From positions 5,205,384 to 5,269,383 of the forward strand of contig OX359199.1 in the NCBI GenBank assembly GCA_947172415.1: a DNA stretch of 64,000 nt. The letters run 5' to 3'. This document shows, piece after piece, positions 22,345 to 33,064 of the stretch (positions within the stretch are counted from its first letter, which is position 1; each line of letters begins with the position of its first letter). The notes under the pieces are model-generated. The model saw nothing but the letters and a program-made list of their open reading frames with translations, did not search any database and was not told the DNA's origin. Source of the stretch: Chondrosia reniformis (Eukaryota > Porifera > Demospongiae > Chondrillida > Chondrillidae). The position numbers and the translations under genes were made by a program.

Positions 22345-25300
22345 ATGGTTACGTGTGGGTTAAGTAAGATGGATTTGGCGCACGTCAGTGATGAACACTC
22401 AAAGTGGTACCAGCAAAGCATACAAAATCCGGAGCTCTTTTGGGGAGATTTAGCTAGGAAACGTTTGAGATGGTTTAAGGATTTTGATACAGTCATGAGG
22501 TGTAATTTGAAGGAGGGAGACATAGAGTGGTTCCTCGGAGGAGTCATTAACGTGTCGGGTGAGCTATCACTATTGTTAAGTCTTTAGAGACACGATTTAC
22601 TTTCATTTCATTTTTGGTTTAATTGTCTTCCTTTCTATACGCAGTTAACTGTATTGACCGTCATGCAGAAGAGGATCCAGGAAGGGTTGCCCTTATTTGG
22701 GAGAAGGACGCGCCAGGAGAGCACGAAAGTGTAACCTACCAGTTAGTGTACATGCAGTCGCTCATATCCCAAGCCGGCAGCAATAATACCCTTCACAGTC
22801 ACTGGAACTGCTCTGCTTTCTTTTGACCATTTTAGAGAGTTCCTTGAGATGACTTGTCAGTTTGCCAACATGCTGAAGAGTCATGGAGTGAAGAAGGGGG
22901 ATCGCGTGGCTATCTACATGCCAATGTGTCCTCTGGGAATAGCATCCATGTTGGCATGTGCTCGTATTGGAGCTGTACACAGCGTAGTCTTTACCGGCTT
23001 CAGCTCTGATGCTCTGAGAGAGAGGATCTTGGACTGTATGCCTCATTCTCCTTTTATTCCTTCCATTAGAAGATTGATCTCTTTGTGTTTATTGCATAGG
23101 CAAGGCTGAGGTGGTCATCACAGCCAATCAGGGGCTGAGAGGGGGGAAGGTTATTGAGCTTAAGGATACAGTAGACAAGGCAGTGGACGGCTTGGAGTTT
23201 GTTAGACATGTTTTTGTAATGAAACGGACTGATGCTGATATCCAGATGAATGAAAAAGATATCATCTTGGAGGAGGTATGCATGTTGTGAATAAGTTGAC
23301 AGCAAATGGCTCTTTTGGCACAATATAGGAGACTTTCAAGGAAGTTGACCATAAGACTCTTTCCAGTTGACCATATGTCTGAGTTGGTCAATTGGGAGAC
23401 ACTGAATAGAATACCTTGATCCAGTATATCAACGAAATGCCCCTCCTATTACATGACTCTCTCAATGTTTTATTTAGTTCAGTGTAATCACAATATATGT
23501 TTGTGGTTACGCTATTCTGTGTGTCAGTTGGTAGTTGGGAATGTTTGCAGGCGTTATCGAAGGAGCCTGTAGTGTGTGCCCCGGAAGAGTTGGGGAGTGA
23601 AGACATGCTGTTCATGTTGTACACCTCTGGCAGCACTGGAAAGCCTAAAGGAGTTGTCCACACACAAGCTGGCTACATCTTGTATGCAGGTCTGACCCAT
23701 CAAGTGAGCACCCATCCAAGGATTCATCGATCTAATTGTCCATGCTACTGTCCATCACCCTCTCTCTCTCATCTCCCTTCCCCATCCATCTCCCTCCCCT
23801 TCTCTCATCTCCCTCCCCTTCTCTCATTTCCCTCCCCCTCTGTCATCACCCTCCCCCTCTGTCATCACCCTCCCCACTCTCATCTCCTTCCCCATCCATC
23901 TCCCTCCCCTTATCTCATCTCCCTTCCCCTTCTCTCATCACCCTCCCCCCTCCTTTAGCTTGTCTTTGATTGTAAGCCAGGCGATATATATGCATGTGTG
24001 GCTGATATTGGGTGGATCACAGGACATTCCTATGTTGTGTATGGGCCACTAGCTAATGGAGTAACTACTGTTTTGTTTGAGAGCACCCCACTGTATCCTG
24101 ATGCTGGACGCTATTGGGAGATGGTTCAACGACTGAAAATCAATCAGCTATACACAGCCCCAACTGCCATACGCCTGCTGTATCAGTACGGAGATGATTA
24201 CGTAACCAAACATGATAGATCTTCACTAAGGATCCTTGGAAGTGGTAAGTGACAGTTTAATGAGCTACCCCTCCCTTGCAACTTCATCCTGACCTTCTCT
24301 CTCCTCCCAGTTGGAGAGCCTCTGAATGCAGACGCCTGGAAGTGGTTTTATGACGTTGTTGGGGCAGGAAGGTGCCCCATAGCAGACACTTGGTGGCAAA
24401 CCGGTAGGTCCTGACCTGGGTTGTGTTTACTTGTAACTACTCCCCCTCTGTCCTGGTAGAGACGGGAGGAATAATGATAACCCCTCGTCCTGCTCCCACT
24501 GGTCTAGAGCTGAAGCCAGCCTTTCCCATGATTCCTTTCTTTGGAGTTGATCCAGCAATTGTTGATGATAGTGTAAGAGGCAATTGGAAGCTGTATTTAC
24601 TCTTACCTTCCCTCACTCTCACCTTCCCTCACTCTCGCCTTCCCTCACTCTCGCCTTCCCTCGCTCTCGCCTTCCCTCGCTCTCGCCTTCCCTCGCTCTC
24701 GCCTTCCCTCACTCTCGCCTTCCCTCACTCTTGCCCTTCCCTCACTCTCGCCTTCCCTCACTCTCGCCTTCCCTCACTCTCGCCTTCCCTCACTCTCACC
24801 TTCCCTCACTCTCGCCTTCCCTCACTCTTGCCCTTCCCTCACTCTCGCCTTCCCTCACTCTTGCCCTTCCCTCACTCTTGCCCTTCCCTCACTCTTACCT
24901 TCCCTCACTCTCACCTTTCCTCACTCTCGCCTTCCCTCACTCTCGCCTTCCCTCGCTCTCGCCTTCCCTCACTCTCGCCTTCCCTCACTCTCACCTTCCC
25001 TCACTCTTGCCCTTCTCTCACTCCAACAACCTTTCCATCATGCCTTCACCCAACCTATATCCACTGTCACAGGGTAAGGAGTTGGATGGTCCAAATGTTC
25101 AAGGTAACCTTTGTATAAAGAGACCAACACCTGGAATGACCCGTGGTATCTATGGCAACCGTGATCGCTTCCTAGCTGGCTATTTTAAGCCGTTTCCAGG
25201 ATACTACTTTTCAGGAGATGGAGCCAGGAGAGATGAAGATGGTCACTACCAGATCACCGGAAGGGTGGATGACGTCCTCAATGTGAAGAGCCATCGCTTA

Positions 25301-26457
25301 GGTACTGCAGAGGTGGAGAGTGCCATGGTATGCCCACTGTACAGGGACCACAGATTAACTGAGCTTTAATGGTGTTACAGAATTATTTTTCTGTGCTGCA
25401 GAATGATGATCCACGGGTTGCAGAAACTGCTGTAGTAGGATATAGCCATCAGATATACGGTCAAGGTATAACCTACTGTTATACGTATGTAGCATATGTA
25501 GGACTACATAAAGAGAACTACATACATATCTCAACCTCTGATTACCACTAATTAGTCGGAGACTGCAATTGTATACACAAATGCAGCACGTATATAATAT
25601 AGCATCAGCTTGTATGATATGTGTTATAAGTAGTACTGTTCCTCTGATGTGCTGTAGCCATGTTTATAAGTAGTACTGTTCCTCTGATGTGCTGTAGCCA
25701 TGTTTATAAGTAGTACTGTTCCTCTGATGTGCTGTAGCCATGTTTATAAGTAGTACTGTTCCTCTGATGTGCTGTAGCCATGTTTGCCTACGTGATCCTT
25801 CGGACTGGTGTAGAGGATTCAGAAGACACTATTATCAATGATCTCATTTCTATAATCAAAACCAAGATTGGGTCCATTGCTATTCCTGAGCGCTTTCTTG
25901 TTAGTACACTAGTTGTATGATGAAGGAATAATACTAATTATATGATGTGGGAATAATATTGATTGTATGATGAAGGAATAATACTAATTATATGATGTGG
26001 GAATAATATTGATTGTATGATGAAGGAATAATGCTATGAATAATAATATTGATTGTATGATGAAGGAATAATACTATGAATAATAATATTGATTGTATGA
26101 TGAAGGAATAATACTATGAATAATAATATTGATTGTATGATGAAGGAATAATATTATGAATAATAATATTGATTGTATGATGAAGGAATAATACTATGAA
26201 TAATAATATTGATTGTATGATGTATGAATAATACTAATTGTATGCTGTAGGGATATTGTCACTGTTTGCTGATGTAATGTGTTTTGTAGTTTGTTCCAGG
26301 TCTACCAAAAACCAGATCTGGAAAAATTATGAGACGTATTTTAAGAAAGATTTGTGATAATGAGAGTGACCAGTTGGGAGACATCTCCACTCTTGCTGAT
26401 CCATCAATCGTGGAAGTACTTACTTCTAAACATGCCAGCAAGTTTCCAGAAGAATAA
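22345..26457 (+). CDS. ACSS1: Acetyl-CoA synthetase (ACSS1-like, AMP-forming)
   Basis: Activates acetate (perhaps propionate) to the acyl-CoA. Twelve exons: 22345-22558, 22645-22741, 22836-23035, 23100-23275, 23551-23703, 23959-24244, 24311-24403, 24460-24572, 25073-25327, 25402-25465, 25778-25899 and 26290-26457, about 646 aa. [10 protein letters not shown] opens the fold. [15 protein letters not shown] is the P-loop-like adenylation motif, [18 protein letters not shown] and WWQTETGG follow, and [11 protein letters not shown] holds the catalytic, acetylation-regulated Lys. The ending [16 protein letters not shown] resembles ACSS1 more than ACSS2. Starts at 22345 or 22369 are both ATG; the longer one has no clear targeting peptide, so location is open. 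Four introns carry minisatellites. Converges on the rhamnonate-dehydratase-like gene. Confidence 0.92.
23745..23955. repeat. Pyrimidine-rich tandem repeats in ACSS intron 5
   Basis: Imperfect units of CTCTCATCTCCCTCCCCTT type fill most of the intron upstream of the acceptor at 23958, forming an unusually long polypyrimidine tract. Confidence 0.85.
24600..25022. repeat. 15-16-base minisatellite in ACSS intron 8
   Basis: Units CTTCCCTCACTCTCGC with TTG, ACC and GCT variants, about 27 copies. It is entirely pyrimidine-biased on the plus strand. Confidence 0.95.
25625..25785. repeat. 40-base tandem repeat, 4 copies, containing the ACSS exon 11 splice acceptor
   Basis: The unit runs ATAAGTAGTACTGTTCCTCT then GATGTGCTGTAGCCATGTTT. 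The true exon begins CCATGTTT right after CTGTAG at 25777. Each upstream unit repeats that acceptor together with the first eight exon bases. Confidence 0.95.
25905..26245. repeat. AT-rich tandem repeat in ACSS intron 11
   Basis: Units built from TTGTATGATGAAGGAATAAT plus variable ACTATGAATAATAATATTGA, about nine copies in two subtypes. Confidence 0.93.
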
Positions 26458-26567
26458 CAGACGACATTTTCATAAACAATAGAAGTCATTTATAGACCTT
26501 ACTTTCATAAATAAATTGTCAAAGTATATATGTGTTTACTCAGAGAATTTTAGTTTGGTAAATTAAA

Positions 26568-29256
26568 TTAAAATGGCATCTTGGGCTTTTCATTGAAAAT
26601 CTTGTTCCTTTCAATTTGGCTTTCTACCTGAGGAGATGTGGAGCAGTACAAATCAATGTATGTCAGCTTAAAAATACAAGTATAATAATGATACCTCCTC
26701 AGCTGTCCTCTTACAAGGACGTACCAGTCCATCCTTGACCAGTGTAACACCAAATCCTGGACTATATACAGTATGTGCACAACAACAATTGGTACACACA
26801 TACAGTTTGTACATACGTATATAATTGGTACATAGGTGCATACATACACTTGGTAACCACAATGAAACAAACCTTTTTGATGGGAGTACACATCCATTTT
26901 GTGGGAGGGGCTCATCAGGGAAGAGGCCACCAAAATAGGGCACTATTTCATCTGCCTTTAGTGGAAAGGATTTTTGCATGTCTTTACCAGATGAGATAGA
27001 ATTATCTACTTACATTTGGGCTTAAGTTGATGTACTCAGCTAAGGGACAGTTTGTGAAGGCAAACTGAAGATGGTAGGAGTAGACACTGGATCCATGGGG
27101 GATAACAGGGATATCATATGCTGATGCCATGGCAACCACTTTCCTTGCCTCTGTAATACCACCCATCCAAGTAACATCTGGTTGTAACACGTCACAGCAT
27201 TTTCTCTCAAGCAACTGACGGAAACCGTACCTATGTATACGTATATACAGGTGCCCACATATTATATAACACCTTAACAGCGGCTAGCTGACTTAGCTAT
27301 TATTCCAAGGTTGATTGGCAGGTACTATACAGGCGGTGTGGTGATTAAGTTAGCAAGAGAGGAAATTAAAAAGTGGTAGGCTTGAAGCTCTTTTCTTACT
27401 ATAGAATGGCCGTCCATTGAGGGTAGACATGTACTGTATAAGGAATGTTACTTCTGCTACATGTAAATTAGCTCATAATCTACCACTATAAAGTATACCA
27501 TATGTAGCAATAGGTTTCTACAGTATTAACCTTTCAAGCTAGTTTTAATGTCCTACTAAACACACTGTTTTAGCAATAAGTGAAGAGCATACCAGCATGC
27601 GGGATGTACAACTGTATGTCCTACTTGTGCCATACCTTGTGTATTCATGTTCTCCTGTTGTCAGTAGTACCTCCCCATTCAGAGCTCTGTGTACCTCACT
27701 GTATCCTAGCAACAGGGGAGAGAAACACTAACAATTGGGAAGAAAGAACTTCAAGAAGAAAAAACTTTGACTGCTGATGAAGTATGATTTTTGCCCAATT
27801 TTAACATGTACGTATGTCATTGGGTGAAATAATTATTGCACTCTACAATGAGCTAAATCAATCCACAATAAGACTCTAATATTAATTAAAAGAATACCTT
27901 GGAATACTATAATGGCAGCCAATTTATCAATTTTTACATATGCCTAAGTAATTAAATTTTAACTGACCCTCATAGTCATCAGGGGGAAGTACCTCTTCAA
28001 TCCACTTAATGTTATAAGACAGTAGGGATCTAGCTAGCTGCAATAAGGAGTGATAAAAACAATATTTATGCTAATAAGACAGAAGTTTACTATAAAATTT
28101 CTACTATTCCTCATTCCTGTTTAACAGTGTGAGGTGATCTCACCTTAATAGCATACGGTCTAGTGAGAGACATGTAGCAATCCAACCTGGGATAAAGAGA
28201 ACAGACGTTCAACACAACAAAGGTCTTAAACAATTTGTCACATGCTTCTCACATGAGAGGGAATTCGGGACCGACACTTTCTCTTGCCTTCTTGAAGATT
28301 TCAATATTTTTAGCAAGGCCCATGTCCCCCTCAGATGGACCAAAGGGGCAGGGGATTTTGGCCCCCACAAATCCTAATGACTGATAGTATATACATAATA
28401 TATACAGTTATAATGAAAACATTGAAAAATCAGAAGTAGAGAGTAATACATACCTGAGCAATGTCAGGTCGTGCTGTAGTACAATATACAGGGAGTTGCG
28501 GCTAGAGAAAGAAAAAAACTAATCTTACACGTTCATGTCAATAACTAGATATGTTATAACACCTTTGTCAAACCTCCAAGTAGTGCATACACTGGCTGTT
28601 TCTGTAGTTTACCAAGAAGGTCCCAAATGGCAATGTCCACAGCACTAATGGCCTGACTGTAATAAGTGAATTTTATTTAAGGAACTGTATATATGAACTT
28701 TGGTTTAAATTTATTTACAGGGCGAGACCCTTTCTGCCATAGTTGAGGCTTGCTCTGTACATTTGATCCCAGATTAGCTCAACATTTTGAGGATTCTAGT
28801 GTACAGAGTAGAACAATCAAACCTTTCTCATAAAACAGACAGAGTAGAGACCAAGAACTCTAGCTTTACCTGTCCCTCCACAAATCTGCTTAGATGCTGC
28901 TCAATGATGTAACAGGCAGGCGTACCTCCAATGGACACACCTACATAGGACGGAGTGGGGGAGGGTTGCCATGGCAGCAACTACACACACTAATCATACA
29001 TACCTACTCCAGTGGTTCCATCATCTGCCGTCACTTCCACTACCACACTGCCTAGTGCATTGATTCCCCACGACTTTCTGTAGCTGCTATATTGGGCATA
29101 CACAGACATTGGATTGGCTATAGGTGTTGGGTACCCATTGATCCAGTGCTTGTCCACTACGTCATGGCAGTCTGCTCCCTGCCCAACTGGACTGCTACCA
29201 CCATCACCTTTAGTGTAAGCAACTACCTCTTTTATTAATGGCACAGTGGAGTCCAT
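26568..29256 (-). CDS. L-rhamnonate dehydratase-like enzyme (enolase superfamily, mandelate-racemase subgroup)
   Basis: Bacterial and fungal relatives dehydrate L-rhamnonate in rhamnose breakdown. Thirteen exons (plus coordinates): 29004-29256, 28870-28940, 28719-28795, 28563-28656, 28454-28501, 28253-28380, 28144-28186, 27968-28037, 27636-27705, 27014-27230, 26873-26955, 26695-26761 and 26568-26627, about 426 aa. KHWINGY near the N terminus holds the capping-domain His. The metal ligands fall in LDCYMS, IKWIEE and TTGEHEYT, and the Asp-His pair in [10 protein letters not shown] and [13 protein letters not shown] closes the barrel. These match E. coli RhmD in order and spacing, but sugar-acid specificity cannot be fixed from sequence. 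Many introns exclude bacterial contamination. Its start is 181 bases from the MMUT stop. Confidence 0.88.
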
Positions 29257-29437
29257 GATGTAGGAAATGGGGAAAACCCTAATTTTAATATGCTAATGAG
29301 TTGTCTAGGTGTTGATAATTGAGTTGCCTTACATAACAATTGCTCATATAAAATTCTAATTCAATATAATGTTGAACCTTTATGCAATAAAAGTTGTCAA
29401 GCAACATTTTTAGTCGATAAAGTTGTGTAAACAATAA

Positions 29438-32400
29438 TCAATTTCCTTGAAGCAATTCTTCATTTTGAGAGTTTTCCTTAATCAGATCCACCACCTTCAT
29501 AGCAGCTGTTGGTAACCCTGTACCTAAATAGAAATATAAAACAGTTCAGTGGGATATATCCTTGCATACCAACAAACTTGGAGTAATCAGCACACAGACC
29601 TGGTCCAAATATGGCTGCCACACCAGCTTTATATAGCATATCATAGTCTTGCGGTGGAATGACACCTCCACATATTACAAGTATATCGCTATGGTAACAG
29701 AAGGCGATACAGTAAATCTTGCCAACTGTCTGGAAATAGAGAATAAGTGTTACCTTCTCCCCATCCTTTTCAATTCTTCAATAACCCGAGGGACAAGTAC
29801 TTTGTGTGCAGCTGCCAAAGAGCTCACACCAACTACATGCACATCTGCATCTACAGCTTGCTGGGCTACCTGCCTCGGTGTCTAGAGGGAAGAAAATGGT
29901 GGCTGGGTCACCTGAATTAATGAATAGGGACATACTCTCATACTCACACTAAAGAGAGGACCAATGTCAACATCAAATCCAATATCCGTAAACCCTGTAG
30001 CTATGATCTTGTAGCCACGATCATGTCCATCCTCGCCTACCTTGGCAACCAACAGACGTGGTCTACGGCCTGCCATTTTTTCAAAGTCCTGTTAAAGAGA
30101 GTATTACCAAATGGATCATTACAGCTACCATAGCTGTAGGACACCCCCCCCCCCCCCCCCCCTGTACCTCACACTTCTTTATGGCCAGTTGAATGTCACT
30201 TTTGGTTCCATATTCCTGGGCGTATGCTCCACTGACCATTCTGGTTGGGGCAACATGGTAGCCAAACACATCGGCAAGAGCTTTAGAGATCTCACCGACA
30301 GTACACCTCACTCTAGAGGCCTACAGGGACAGGAGGTATGATTAAGGGAAACATTAATTGTGAAAAACTGATTCCAAACTTGCAATACCAATGTAAGATG
30401 TTATATCTTACTTTGATGGAAAGATCCAAAAGATTTCCCTCTTTTGTTTCAGCACACTTCCTCAGGTCTTCAAGGGCTTGCTTCACAGCAACATTATCAC
30501 GTTCACTTTTGAGCTTTTCCAACTTTTTCTTTTGTAGCTCAATCACCTTGACAACAAACCAAAAAAGGAAGTTGTGACTGCACGTATCCACCTACTTAGC
30601 CACACCTACTTCGAGGTTATCTATTGAGCGAACTTCCAAAGGATCTTCCTTCTCCAAGACATACTTGTTAACACCAACAATACATTCCTGACCAGAGTCA
30701 ATTCTGGCCTGTCTTCTAGCTGCTGCTTCTTCTATCTTTAGCTTGGGCATACCAGCATCCACAGCCTTTGCCATTCCTCCCAAGTCCTCAATCTAGCCCA
30801 ACAATGCACGTCTACTGTAACATGCGGTCAGGTTTACATGCATAGATGACAGTCTGACCTCGTTGATAAGAGTGAGCGCTTTTTGGTACACATCTTCAGT
30901 GAGAGACTCCATCATGTAGGATCCGCCCCATGGATCAATGACATGGGGAATCCCCGTCTCTTCTTGCAGAATGATTTGAGTGTTGCGAGCAATTCTTGCA
31001 CTGAAAGGTGTAGGAAGTGCCAGTGCTTCGTCAAAAGAGTTTGTATGCAGCGACTGAGTGCCTCCAAACACAGCGGCCATTGCTTCAACGACTGTTCTAA
31101 CAATGTTGTTGTACGGGTCCTGTTCAGTGAGAGACCAGCCAGAGGTCTGGGAATGAGCTCTTAGCTGACAAGATTTTGGGTTTTTAGCTCCAAATTTCTC
31201 CTTCATGAGGTTAGCCCAGAGCCGTCTTGCTGCCCGCATTTTGGCTATCTCCTACACGTACAAGGGAATGCAAAGCGATAATCAAACCACAACCAACTCA
31301 ATTGTGAAGGAGATGTGTATAAACATAGAGCTTCGGGAAATAAAATCCAGACCATTGGTTTTAGAATTAGGTTGCTAAGTAACTGAGCAACAATTACCAC
31401 AGAATAGCTCCCTCTTAAGCTGGTTAGATGTAATATAAAACATTAACAGGCTGGGCTGGCAACTAGAGGCCCAGCTACTGAGAGGCAGGTGGTCAGTGAT
31501 GTGTGCCACCATACCATGTAAAAGTTCATTCCTATGCCCCAGAAGAACGATAGCCTTGGGGCAAAGTTATCAATTGGAATACCAGCTGCAATGCCTACGT
31601 ACATACATAACAATAAACCACTGTAAGTCACATGATTGTCACAAGTGTGTCACATGACCCACCAGTTCTGCAATATTCTAATCCATCTGCAACAGTTAGT
31701 GCAAGCTCAAGTACTGCATCAGCACCTGCCTCCTGGATGTGGTAACCTAGCAACATGATGCATAGCAATAGATAATGTATGAATATCCCTCCACTCCGCC
31801 CAAGGGGTTTTCCCCAACATCTCCCAACTGCTTACCAGATATTGATATAGAGTTGTATTTTGGCATATGTTTGGAGGTAAACGCAAACACATCACCGATG
31901 ATCCTCATGGACGACTCAATTGGGTAGATGTAAGTGTTGCGCACCATAAACTCTTTCAGTATGTCATTCTGTATAGTACCAGCCAACTGGTCCAACCGAA
32001 CACTCTACAAACAAGAAGAAGAAAAAGGGGGGAGATTAACCCAAGGCCTGGGGTGCCTTGGCAAGGAGAGTTTACTGTGGGCTGCTCTTCAGCTGCTACA
32101 ATGTACATTGCCAATACAGGAAGTACAGCACCATTCATTGTCATGGAAACGGTCATCTTATCCAATGGAATGTCTGAAAACAAAATCTAAACAAAGACAA
32201 ATATCATCATCAAATGAGGCACCTATGTTGCCATGGCAACTTGGATCCATAAACCCATTCTAATTAAGTACCTTCATATCTTCCACAGAGTCAATAGCAA
32301 CCCCTGCCATTCCAACATCCCCAACTACAAGAGGGTTATCAGAGTCATATCTGTGTATACAAGGATACCAGACCAAAATTACAGGGGCTTCCTCATTAAG

Positions 32401-33008
32401 GCTACAATGCCATACCCTCTATGTGTAGGAAGATCAAAGGCGACACTCAGACCCTGCTGTCCAGCCTTGATATTATCTTTGTAAAATCTGTTACTCTCTT
32501 CCACTGTGCTGAAGCCAGCATACTGTCTGATAGTCCAGGGACGCTGGGAGTACATTGTCGGGTAAGGTCCCCTTGTGAACGGAAACTTGCCAGGTATCTC
32601 CCTGCTAAGGTTTCCTGTATCCTCCTTTGTAAATAACGGTTTTATCGATATTCCCTATACACAATACATCGTTAGTGTTGACTACCATATATGGGTATGT
32701 CCTAATGTTTAATGCATAGCGTATGAAGGAACCATTAGACACACCTCAGGAGTGTTCCACGTCAAGTTTACTTCCGGGTCTTGCCCTTTCAGCTGTTTCT
32801 TTGCTAGTTCCTTCCATTCTTCATCAAGAGGAACTTGACTGAACGATCTCGACTGCAAACAAGGTACCAACAGACTCTACATTATACGCATTACTTAAAC
32901 ACTGTATTGAAGGAGCAATATTAAGCTACTAACTGTAGTCGAAGGATGTAAAGGTCTTCCGAATTTCAGCGAATGGAGGCCCAAACTGTTTCGCAACAGT
33001 TTCGCCAT
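29438..33008 (-). CDS. MMUT: Methylmalonyl-CoA mutase, mitochondrial
   Basis: B12-dependent conversion of methylmalonyl-CoA to succinyl-CoA. Sixteen exons (plus coordinates): 32934-33008, 32745-32852, 32416-32654, 32272-32350, 32076-32186, 31836-32004, 31663-31746, 31515-31594, 30859-31251, 30610-30792, 30412-30546, 30168-30320, 29948-30088, 29754-29881, 29600-29688 and 29438-29523, giving 750 aa, the human length. The first 25 residues ([16 protein letters not shown]) look like a mitochondrial presequence. [19 protein letters not shown]-like and [17 protein letters not shown] are substrate-barrel motifs. GEDGHDRG carries the cobalamin-ligating His. A 19-C run (poly-G in the transcript) follows the donor of exon 12. 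Head-to-head with NDUFS1. Confidence 0.95.
30144..30162. repeat. Run of 19 cytosines in an MMUT intron
   Basis: An uninterrupted C run starting five bases beyond the exon 12 donor on the minus strand, where it reads as poly-G. Assembly length is uncertain for such runs. Confidence 0.95.
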
Positions 33009-33064
33009 TGTTTCGTTTAGATTCCCATTCTGCTCCACATTCAAGGTCCCATTTTTGGGGGAAA
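33009..33064. promoter_or_regulatory. Shared 5' region of MMUT and NDUFS1
   Basis: Fifty-six bases separate the start codons of two nuclear genes for mitochondrial enzymes. No TATA box. The NDUFS1 start AAAATGGCGGC also fits a YY1-type site. A bidirectional promoter is inferred. Confidence 0.6.

Noticed and set aside
24423-25369. Two overlapping long open frames of Ser/Pro/Leu repeats in the ACSS gene
   Set aside because: They run through a stop-free pyrimidine minisatellite. The enzyme frame is split by introns on both sides.
26956-26979. Earlier acceptor (at the AAG of about 26970) for the rhamnonate-dehydratase exon
   Set aside because: It breaks the frame. The acceptor CTAAAG before GCAGATG keeps it and restores the family sequence.
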